NCBI GenBank assembly: GCA_949295755.1
Contig: CASFMG010000054.1
Span: 1 to 7,090, forward strand
DNA: 7,090 bases
Direction: 5' to 3'
Source: an uncultured Christensenella sp.
GTDB lineage: Bacteria > Bacillota > Clostridia > Christensenellales > UBA1242
The position numbers and the translations under genes were made by a program. This document shows, in pieces, positions 1-4,810 of the stretch (positions are counted from its first letter, which is position 1; each line of letters opens with the position of its first letter). Below the pieces are notes generated by a model. The model did not search any database, was not told the origin of the DNA, and saw nothing but the letters and a program-made list of their open reading frames with translations.

Positions 1-75
1 AAAAAAAAAATGCCAACAAAAAAATTATATATATATATTGTGATACAAATATCAAAAAATATTTAGGAGAAAGAT

Positions 76-1464
76 ATGGACAACAATGTAACAATGGACA
101 AAATTGTAAGTTTGTGTAAAAATCGTGGAATAATTTTTCAAGGTAGTGAAATTTATGGTGGAATGGGAAACACTTGGGACTATGGCCCTGTTGGTGTTGA
201 AATAAAAAACAACATTAAGCGTGCTTGGTGGAAAAAATTTGTTCAGGAAAGCGAAAACTCTTTTGGTGTTGATGCTGCCATTTTAATGAATCCAAAAGTT
301 TGGGACGCAAGTGGACACACAACATCATTTAGCGATCCAAAAATGGACTGCAAGGAATGTAAAACTCGTCATCGTGCCGACAATTTAATTGAAAACTATT
401 GCCAAAAACACAAAATTGCTGATGTTATACCTGACAAAATGACCAACGAAGAAATGGAGAATTTTATTGCCCAGCACAAAATTGCCTGCCCTGTTTGTGG
501 AAAACATAACTTTACACCAATAAGACAATTTAAACTTATGTTTGAAACAAGTCGTGGAGTAACCGAAGACAACACCGACAAAATTTATTTAAGACCTGAA
601 ACTGCACAAGGCGAATTTGTAAACTTTTTGAATGTTCAAAGAAGTATGCGTGCAAAAGTTCCTTTTGGAATTGCACAAATTGGCAAAGCATTTAGAAATG
701 AAATCACACCGGGAAACTTTATTTTTAGAACAATAGAATTTGAACAAATGGAACATCAACTATTTTGCAAAGAATGTGATGATGAAAAATTTTATAATCT
801 ATACAAGCAAAAAGCGTGGGACTTTTTGGTAAGTCTTGGAATTGACCAAACAAAACTAAGATTTAAAGACCATGACAAACTTGCACACTACGCAAAAAAT
901 GCTTGTGATATTCAATACAATTTCCCTATTGGTTGGAGTGAACTTAATGGAATACACAACCGAACAAATTATGACCTTTCTCGTCATCAAGAATATTCGG
1001 GCAAAAATATGATGTATTTAGACCCAATAACAAATGAAAAATATATTCCATATGTTGTTGAATATTCTATCGGTGCCGACCGTCTTATGCTTACAGTACT
1101 ATGTGATGCATATCGTGAAGAAAAATTAGAAGATGGAGAAACACGCGTTGTGTTAAAACTCGCTCCATTTATTGCACCATATAAGGCTTGTGTGTTGCCA
1201 CTTATGAAGAAAAATCACAGCCAAAAAGCACAAGAATTACACACTTTGCTTGCAAAATACTTTATGTGCGATTATGACGAAAGTGGAAGCATTGGGAAAA
1301 GATATCGTAGACAAGACGAAATTGGAACTCCATACTGCATAACAGTTGATGATGACACACTAAACAACGGTACTGTTACAATAAGAGATAGAGATACAAT
1401 GAAACAAGACATTGTTAAAATAGAAGAAATAAAAAATTATATACAATCAAGATGTGAATATTAA
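76..1464 (+). CDS. glyQS: Glycyl-tRNA synthetase, single-chain alpha2 type
   Basis: A class II aminoacyl-tRNA synthetase of 462 aa that charges tRNA-Gly with glycine in the cytoplasm using ATP. The length fits the homodimeric bacterial/eukaryal-type enzyme, not the two-subunit glyQ+glyS form. Class II motif 1 lies around residues 38-55 (GPVGVEIKNNIKRAWWKKF). The family signature YLRPETAQGEF is at 171-181. Motif 2 (GKAFRNEITPGNF, with R207) is at 203-215 and motif 3 (EYSIGADRL, with R336) at 329-337. The anticodon-binding domain runs from about residue 364 to the end. Paired cysteines at 92/95 and 138/141 flank an insertion and could hold a zinc. The start is fixed by AGGAGA at 65-70, five bases before the ATG; the in-frame Met7 has no such site. 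Only 75 bases lie upstream. They contain no T-box antiterminator/terminator and no promoter I can assign with confidence. The gene is intact, with a terminator 37 bases downstream. Confidence 0.98.
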   Translation: MDNNVTMDKIVSLCKNRGIIFQGSEIYGGMGNTWDYGPVGVEIKNNIKRAWWKKFVQESENSFGVDAAILMNPKVWDASGHTTSFSDPKMDCKECKTRHRADNLIENYCQKHKIADVIPDKMTNEEMENFIAQHKIACPVCGKHNFTPIRQFKLMFETSRGVTEDNTDKIYLRPETAQGEFVNFLNVQRSMRAKVPFGIAQIGKAFRNEITPGNFIFRTIEFEQMEHQLFCKECDDEKFYNLYKQKAWDFLVSLGIDQTKLRFKDHDKLAHYAKNACDIQYNFPIGWSELNGIHNRTNYDLSRHQEYSGKNMMYLDPITNEKYIPYVVEYSIGADRLMLTVLCDAYREEKLEDGETRVVLKLAPFIAPYKACVLPLMKKNHSQKAQELHTLLAKYFMCDYDESGSIGKRYRRQDEIGTPYCITVDDDTLNNGTVTIRDRDTMKQDIVKIEEIKNYIQSRCEY

Positions 1465-1500
1465 AAAATGAAAATAAAAAATGAAATTTGTAAAATAGTC

Positions 1501-1537
1501 ATAAAAAAACACTTTGAAAACCAAAGTGTTTTTTTAT
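1501..1537. terminator. Two-way intrinsic terminator between glyQS and the secreted-protein gene
   Basis: A perfect 16-bp stem (1501-1516 with 1522-1537) closes a 5-nt loop. Its GC-containing core is CACTTTG/CAAAGTG. An A-run on the left becomes the U-run for minus-strand transcripts, and a T-run on the right serves plus-strand transcripts. It therefore can end both convergent genes, glyQS 37 bases away and the secreted-protein gene 21 bases away. Confidence 0.9.
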
Positions 1538-1557
1538 CGCCATATTTTTTTTATTTC

Positions 1558-2121
1558 TTAAACAGATTTTTTATCTGCATGTAATGTTATATCCATAGTG
1601 TTGCCAGATGTTACAGCAGTACCCAGATTTTTTAATGTAACAGTAATTGTAAGTGTATAAGTTTCTCCAGAACCTAATGTATTTTTTGTTGGTGTCCAAC
1701 TAACATCTTGTTCGCTTTCATTTGCAACTTTTTCTTTTGCTGTTACTGTTAAATTTTCATTTTCAAATAATGATGTTTTTGTTACATAAACATCAATTTC
1801 ATCACCACCATTGTTTGTACACGTAAATACATATGTAACTGAATTATTTGTTGCTGTAAGTTCAATAGGATCAGTAATATTCCATATTTGAGCTGATGAT
1901 GCTTCTGCACCTGTTACAGGTTGTACAGTATCATCAGTTACAGTTTCAGAATTTAATACGGTATATTTACCTGTCCATGTTACTGCAACCTGTGAAGCAT
2001 ATGTTACAGTACTTTTTACTTGATATGTTACTTGTGTTGCTGCGTAAACGCCGAATGCCATAAGTGCTACTGCAAGGCAAAGTGATGCGATTGACGCAAA
2101 TAATTTTACTTTTCTTTTCAT
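1558..2121 (-). CDS. Small secreted Thr/Val-rich protein of unknown family
   Basis: A 187-aa protein with a textbook Sec signal peptide: basic n-region MKRKVK, hydrophobic stretch at about 8-25, and a likely cleavage site after VYA (residue 27). There is no lipobox, LPXTG anchor or further membrane segment, so release into the medium or the wall matrix is expected. The mature part of about 160 aa is rich in Thr, Val, Ser and Asn with alternating hydrophobic residues, suggesting a beta-sandwich (strands such as VTYVFTCTNNGG around 95-106 and TYTLTITVTLKNLG around 154-167). It has one cysteine (101), so no internal disulfide. The layout recalls TasA/camelysin-like proteins exported by SipW-type peptidases, but the usual TasA signature is absent and no signal peptidase gene is in the window. 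The start follows a strong AGAGGAGA (2127-2134). It is divergent from xre and probably under its control. Structural, matrix or adhesin roles are guesses. Confidence 0.85.
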   Translation of the reverse strand: MKRKVKLFASIASLCLAVALMAFGVYAATQVTYQVKSTVTYASQVAVTWTGKYTVLNSETVTDDTVQPVTGAEASSAQIWNITDPIELTATNNSVTYVFTCTNNGGDEIDVYVTKTSLFENENLTVTAKEKVANESEQDVSWTPTKNTLGSGETYTLTITVTLKNLGTAVTSGNTMDITLHADKKSV

Positions 2122-2353
2122 AAATATCTCCTCTTATTTATAATTTTATATATAAATGCCAATAATTAAGTGGCGAACTTAAATTGACAGATATACCAAA
2201 ACTAAAGCAATAAAAGAACAACCACAAAAAATCTTGTTAAAGATAAAGGGAGATTTAATTAGGTTTTGGATAACTGCCGTTTTGTTAACCATCTTTTATT
2301 GCCGTTTTAGGCTTTATGTAAGCCGTAGTTTGATAGCAATTTGCTATCAAATC
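2122..2353 (-). other. Predicted long 5' leader of the secreted-protein mRNA
   Basis: If the promoter at 2360-2388 is used, transcription starts near 2353 and leaves about 230 untranslated bases before the ATG. Read as minus-strand RNA it begins with the O1 palindrome, able to fold as a 5' hairpin. Next come a GGCTT-ACATA-AAGCC hairpin (2310-2324) and two copies of AAAACGGCA (2300-2308 and 2275-2283). A pyrimidine-rich stretch follows, then an AT-rich run into the AGAGGAGA site. I do not recognise a known riboswitch class or a terminator. A weak internal extended -10 (TGGTATATC, 2190-2198) could give a shorter transcript. Confidence 0.4.
2329..2351. promoter_or_regulatory. Operator O1, perfect palindrome
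   Basis: Perfect inverted repeat with 11-bp arms TTTGATAGCAA (2329-2339) and TTGCTATCAAA (2341-2351) around one central T. The core TAGCAATTTGCTA (2334-2346) matches O2 at 11 of 13 positions. It covers roughly +2 to +25 of the predicted minus-strand transcript. Dyads of this size are usual for dimeric XRE repressors, and the adjacent xre gene is the natural candidate to bind it. Confidence 0.7.
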
Positions 2354-2363
2354 AATATCAATA

Positions 2364-2376
2364 TAGCAAACTGCTA
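2364..2376. promoter_or_regulatory. Operator O2, imperfect copy of O1
   Basis: TAGCA (2364-2368) and TGCTA (2372-2376) form a dyad around AAC. The 13-mer TAGCAAACTGCTA repeats the O1 core with two central changes. Its centre (2370) is exactly 30 bp from that of O1 (2340), close to three helical turns, so both sites face nearly the same side of the DNA. This would suit cooperative binding. Confidence 0.65.
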
Positions 2377-2380
2377 AAAT
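2372..2380 (+). promoter_or_regulatory. Possible extended -10 promoter for xre
   Basis: TGC followed by TAAAAT (2375-2380, 5 of 6 to TATAAT) forms an extended -10 with no clear -35. Transcription would start near 2387, at the AAGGA, giving a leader of only about 9 bases. Its TGCTA is the right half of O2, which would make xre self-repressing. Confidence 0.35.
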
Positions 2381-2395
2381 TAAGTCAAGGAAACA

Positions 2396-2602
2396 ATGGA
2401 GATTTTTTGTAAAAGATTGGTTGAATTAAGAAAAATTTTTGGATATACCCAAAGGGACATGGCAAACATGCTCCATATCAGTCAACCATCATATATTAGG
2501 TATGAACTTGGAACAAGCGAACCAACACAACAAAATTTGGTAAACATTGCAAATATTTTTGATGTTAGTTTAGACTATCTTCTTGGTAGAGTTGATTTAT
2601 GA
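2396..2602 (+). CDS. XRE-family (Cro/C1-type) helix-turn-helix repressor
   Basis: A 68-aa DNA-binding protein that is almost entirely one HTH_3 domain. The order is helix 1 (residues 4-15, FCKRLVELRKIF), the GYTQRDMANMLHIS turn into helix 2 (18-28), the recognition helix SQPSYIRYELG (29-39), then TQQNLVNIANIF (44-55) and the closing SLDYLLGR (58-65). There is no added ligand, protease or membrane domain, so it resembles phage- or plasmid-type minimal repressors acting as dimers. AAGGA at 2387-2391 sits only four bases before the ATG, a tight spacing. Two matching dyad operators lie directly upstream and overlap divergent promoters. This supports control of itself and of the secreted-protein gene at 1558-2121, though that target is inferred. 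It is not a SinR: it lacks the C-terminal SinI-binding part. A two-way terminator follows 38 bases downstream. Confidence 0.93.
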   Translation: MEIFCKRLVELRKIFGYTQRDMANMLHISQPSYIRYELGTSEPTQQNLVNIANIFDVSLDYLLGRVDL

Positions 2603-2640
2603 ACTGCAAAAAAAATTGGTCATTTGTAAAATAAACCACA

Positions 2641-2678
2641 AAAAAACACACAAAACTTTAAAAATTTGTGTGTTTTTT
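2641..2678. terminator. Two-way intrinsic terminator between xre and tilS
   Basis: A perfect 14-bp stem pairs AAAAAACACACAAA (2641-2654) with TTTGTGTGTTTTTT (2665-2678) around a 10-nt loop. A- and T-runs at the outer ends let it act on both strands. It lies 38 bases after xre and about 58 bases after the tilS stop, serving this convergent pair. Confidence 0.85.
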
Positions 2679-2736
2679 GTTTCTGTATAGATAATTTTTA
2701 GACTTTTTGTCAACGCCTTATTTTAATAATGAGATT

Positions 2737-4068
2737 TTAAACATTTTCAATATTTAATTTATATATTCGTTTTGTTTTGTCATCAACTTTTAGTTTGTTT
2801 GAGATTTCCATTCCACCTATTACATAAACTTCGTTGTCACTTGCAAGCACAGGGAGATAATCTCTTAATCTTTTTGGATATTTTTGGTCAATTAAATAAC
2901 TCTTTAATTTTTTTGTTCCACCACCAAACTTTTCAAATATATCTCCATTTTGTCTAAATCTCCAAACTGCGTCTTTTGGAAGTTTATCAGCATCGTAAAA
3001 TAGTGCGTCATCTTTTAAAATTGTGTCAACTTTTTTTGTTGTTATTTTTCCAAAATTTGGAACAACTATTGTACCTAATTTATTTTTTTCATTAAAATAC
3101 ACTTCTTTTTTTTGTTTGTTTGTGAGTGTAATATAATCATATTCTTTAAATACGCTAACTTTTAGTGGAAGTTCAATTCGTTTTCCATTTTCGCTATTTT
3201 TAACAAAATCTTTTATAATTTCTATATGTTTACTTTCTATGTCTTTGTTTATGCCAATCATATGAAGTGCTTTATATATCATTCTACTTATTATTGGATT
3301 TGGATAAACAAAGTATGAAAGTGGAATTTTAACTTCCTTGTCGTTTAATATAAATGCATCTGTTGGGACTTGGCTATTTATGTATTCATCATCTTCACTT
3401 GCAAGATTGCTAAAATTAATTATTGCATTTATTGCATTTGGCCATCTTTTTAAAATTACAGGCAAAATTTCATTTCTTATTAAATTTCTTGAAAATTCAT
3501 TGTCTTGATTTGTTTCGTCTTCAACTGTTGAAATGTCGTTATCTAAAATATAGTGCCAAATTTTTTTTTCATTTGTTTCTAGCATTGGTCTAATAAAAAT
3601 TTTATCTCTAACTAAACTCATTCCTTTTAAACCCGTTATTCCACTACCCCTAAAAAGATGCATAAGCACTGTTTCGGCTTGGTCGCTTTGATGATGAGCA
3701 AGTGCAATTTTATCCACTATTTTTTTGTCAATCATAGATTTAAAAACATTAAACCTGCCTTCTCTTGCTGCACTCTCTAATGAAAGTGATTTTTCTTTGG
3801 CAAGAAGTGGAGCATCAATTTTAAACTTATATGCTCTTATTTTGTTTTGTCTACAATAGTCCATAACAAACAAAGCATCATATGCACCATTTTCTCTTAT
3901 GCCGTGGTCGATTGTTATTGCAACAATTTCAAAATCAAGTTCACGAGAGAGTTTGTTTAAATAGTGAAGAAGTGCCATACTATCTTTGCCACCACTAACT
4001 CCAACACCTACAACATCGCCCATTTTTATTAAATTATTTTCTAAAATTAGTCTTTTGATATTTTCCAT
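2737..4068 (-). CDS. tilS: tRNA(Ile)-lysidine synthetase
   Basis: A 443-aa cytoplasmic enzyme that uses ATP and lysine to convert C34 of the CAU-anticodon tRNA-Ile to lysidine, so that it reads AUA and accepts isoleucine. It is essential in most bacteria. The N-type ATP pyrophosphatase P-loop SGGKDS is at residues 25-30. Other family blocks are DHGIR (54-58), ESAAREGRF (98-106), HHQSDQAET (125-133), RGSG...GLKGM (140-150) and DETNQDNEFSRNLIRNEILP (184-203). The C-terminal TilS domain is recognisable from VWRFRQNGD (368-376) through KKLKSYLIDQKYPKRLRDYLPVL (386-408) to the end. Length and all key residues are normal. The start follows TAAGGA (4076-4081). The gene stands alone, with its own promoter and terminators on both sides, unlike the tilS-hpt-ftsH cluster common in Bacillota. 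AUA codons occur in the window, consistent with a need for the enzyme. Confidence 0.97.
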   Translation of the reverse strand: MENIKRLILENNLIKMGDVVGVGVSGGKDSMALLHYLNKLSRELDFEIVAITIDHGIRENGAYDALFVMDYCRQNKIRAYKFKIDAPLLAKEKSLSLESAAREGRFNVFKSMIDKKIVDKIALAHHQSDQAETVLMHLFRGSGITGLKGMSLVRDKIFIRPMLETNEKKIWHYILDNDISTVEDETNQDNEFSRNLIRNEILPVILKRWPNAINAIINFSNLASEDDEYINSQVPTDAFILNDKEVKIPLSYFVYPNPIISRMIYKALHMIGINKDIESKHIEIIKDFVKNSENGKRIELPLKVSVFKEYDYITLTNKQKKEVYFNEKNKLGTIVVPNFGKITTKKVDTILKDDALFYDADKLPKDAVWRFRQNGDIFEKFGGGTKKLKSYLIDQKYPKRLRDYLPVLASDNEVYVIGGMEISNKLKVDDKTKRIYKLNIENV

Positions 4069-4086
4069 AATTTTATCCTTATTTTT

Positions 4087-4115
4087 ATTATAACTATATT
4101 ATTATATATTTTCAA
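4087..4115 (-). promoter_or_regulatory. Near-consensus promoter of tilS
   Basis: On the minus strand TTGAAA (4115-4110), a 17-base spacer and a perfect TATAAT (4092-4087) form a strong sigma-A promoter. The start point would be near 4080, so the mRNA would begin at the AAGGA ribosome binding site, about 12 bases before the ATG. Confidence 0.8.
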
Positions 4116-4160
4116 TGTAAAATATATAAATATTTAAAAAACTTAATAAAAAATATGCAA

Positions 4161-4194
4161 TTTTTTACATTTTTCCCGTTTTTTTTACATTTTT
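4161..4194. repeat. Direct repeat of a T-tract motif upstream of the tilS promoter
   Basis: TTTTTTACATTTTT occurs at 4161-4174 and again at 4181-4194, a 20-bp period. More T-tracts follow to about 4207, then a 14-bp palindrome TAAAAGTACTTTTA (4209-4222). Runs phased near the helical repeat often bend DNA. The block lies about 45-110 bp upstream of the tilS -35, so a curvature or UP-element role is possible, but low-complexity drift is equally plausible. Confidence 0.4.
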
Positions 4195-4243
4195 TTATAA
4201 ATTTTTTATAAAAGTACTTTTAAAATTTTATTAGCAATAAAAA

Positions 4244-4266
4244 AAACAGCATAGGGTATGCTGTTT
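4244..4266 (-). terminator. Intrinsic terminator of the small membrane-protein unit
   Basis: AAACAGCATA (4244-4253) and TATGCTGTTT (4257-4266) form a perfect 10-bp stem with a 3-base loop. On the minus strand it is followed by a U-run from the A-tract at 4239-4246. Its first two stem bases belong to the stop codon of the gene at 4265-4513. It should end transcripts from gyrA and the small genes and insulate tilS. T-rich sequence on the other side could also allow plus-strand function. Confidence 0.85.
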
Positions 4267-4513
4267 ATTTTTTTTCATTATTATCATATTTTGTTGTGTT
4301 CGTTGTTGAATGTTGCCACGCAATTATTATTCCAAGTCCAATTCCTGCAAGCAAGAACACACCAACAAATGCAATTATTGTAAAGACATATTTTGTTACA
4401 CTTAATGTGTTTGCCATTTTTATGCCACTTAAAACAATCATAATAATTGCAAAAATCATCACAAAAACACAAGTTGTTATTAAAATACCATAAATAGATT
4501 TATTTAATTTCAT
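4265..4513 (-). CDS. Small two-helix membrane protein B, function unknown
   Basis: An 82-aa protein with a short basic N-terminus (MKLNKS), two strongly hydrophobic segments (about residues 8-29 and 42-66) and a hydrophilic Thr/Asn/Lys-rich tail. It is predicted to sit in the cytoplasmic membrane with both ends on the same side. I recognise no family. The start codon lies inside the last codons of the upstream gene (14-nt overlap) and has no ribosome binding site of its own, so it is probably translated by coupling to that gene. Size, helix positions, a Thr-Lys just before helix 2 and the Asn-rich tail resemble its neighbour, suggesting a diverged tandem duplicate. The stop codon overlaps the terminator stem. 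A small complex of the two proteins is plausible but unproven. Confidence 0.75.
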   Translation of the reverse strand: MKLNKSIYGILITTCVFVMIFAIIMIVLSGIKMANTLSVTKYVFTIIAFVGVFLLAGIGLGIIIAWQHSTTNTTKYDNNEKK

Positions 4514-4757
4514 TATCGTTTATTGTATTTGTTTGCATCGTTTGTATTCTATTGGCTTTATATAATGTTGCTGTAACACCAACAAGTGCAGAGCAAATTA
4601 CAAAAGCAACACAAAGTGCAACCATCCCCCATATTTTTGTTTGTGTTGTTCCATTTAAAAACATACTATTTGCAAGAACAATTATAAATATAACACTTGC
4701 AACAGCGCCGATTGATGCTAGTATTGTTATTACTAAATTCCAATTTACTTTTTTCAT
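4500..4757 (-). CDS. Small two-helix membrane protein A, function unknown
   Basis: An 85-aa protein starting MKKVNWN, with hydrophobic segments at about residues 7-29 and 43-66, a short loop between them and a polar tail ending in NDNEIK. It is predicted to be an integral membrane protein; no catalytic motif or known family is seen. I place the start at 4757 because AAAGGAGA (4762-4769) precedes it at ideal spacing. The longer frame from 4796 adds 13 residues with no ribosome binding site, and its start falls within the promoter region. The gene begins 53 bases after the gyrA stop with no terminator between, so it may be transcribed both from its own promoter and by read-through from gyrA. 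It overlaps the next gene by 14 nt, forming a tight pair. Confidence 0.75.
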   Translation of the reverse strand: MKKVNWNLVITILASIGAVASVIFIIVLANSMFLNGTTQTKIWGMVALCVAFVICSALVGVTATLYKANRIQTMQTNTINDNEIK

Positions 4758-4761
4758 AATA

Positions 4762-4769
4762 TCTCCTTT
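4762..4769 (-). promoter_or_regulatory. Ribosome binding site fixing the start of membrane protein A
   Basis: AAAGGAGA on the minus strand, four bases before the ATG at 4757. It is the only Shine-Dalgarno match in this interval and decides against the upstream ATG at 4796. Confidence 0.85.
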
Positions 4770-4777
4770 TTTATATG

Positions 4778-4804
4778 ATAATAATATTTTGTTCATATTG
4801 TCAA
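4778..4804 (-). promoter_or_regulatory. Possible promoter of the membrane-protein pair
   Basis: A perfect TTGACA (4804-4799) begins seven bases past the gyrA stop. TATTAT (4783-4778, 5 of 6) follows after 15 bases, two short of the ideal spacer. The predicted start near 4771 gives a leader of about 14 bases beginning at the ribosome binding site. Confidence 0.5.
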
Positions 4805-4810
4805 ATTTTA

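Larger units (their letters stand above)
2360..2388 (-). promoter_or_regulatory. Sigma-A-type promoter reading toward the secreted-protein gene
   Basis: On the minus strand, TTGACT (2388-2383) and TATATT (2365-2360) are separated by exactly 17 bases; each matches the consensus at 5 of 6 positions. Predicted start is near 2353. Operator O2 fills much of the spacer and touches the -10, and O1 lies just after the start point, so bound repressor should block it. The -35 also overlaps the xre ribosome binding site (2387-2391). Confidence 0.65.

Noticed and set aside
1..75. T-box riboswitch or promoter upstream of glyQS
   Set aside because: The 75 available bases contain no terminator hairpin or T-box sequence, and the -35/-10-like words (for example TTGTGA at 38-43) do not pair at usable spacing. 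Anything further upstream is outside the window.
2184..2189. TTGACA on the plus strand pointing toward xre
   Set aside because: No acceptable -10 occurs 15-19 bases downstream.
2213..2219. GTTCTTT on the minus strand, matching the SinR-site consensus GTTCTYT
   Set aside because: A single 7-base match in AT-rich DNA is easily chance, and the local XRE protein is not a SinR and has far better candidate sites nearby.
2266..2310. A 14-codon frame starting with TTG after a weak AAGGGAG on the plus strand
   Set aside because: The spacing of about 13 bases is long, the start codon is rare, and the region fits better as the minus-strand leader.
1501..2678. Mobile-element boundaries around the xre/secreted-protein pair
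   Set aside because: The two flanking hairpins share an AAAAAACAC start, but they behave as terminators. I see no target duplication, integrase or transposase, tRNA end or attachment-site repeat.
4284..4472. A 62-codon minus-strand frame rich in Cys, Asn and Trp within membrane protein B
   Set aside because: It is the shifted frame of a gene with a clear two-helix pattern; its composition is an artefact.
4758..4796. N-terminal extension of membrane protein A (13 residues from the ATG at 4796)
   Set aside because: No ribosome binding site, and it covers the -10 region and the good AAAGGAGA that serves the ATG at 4757.
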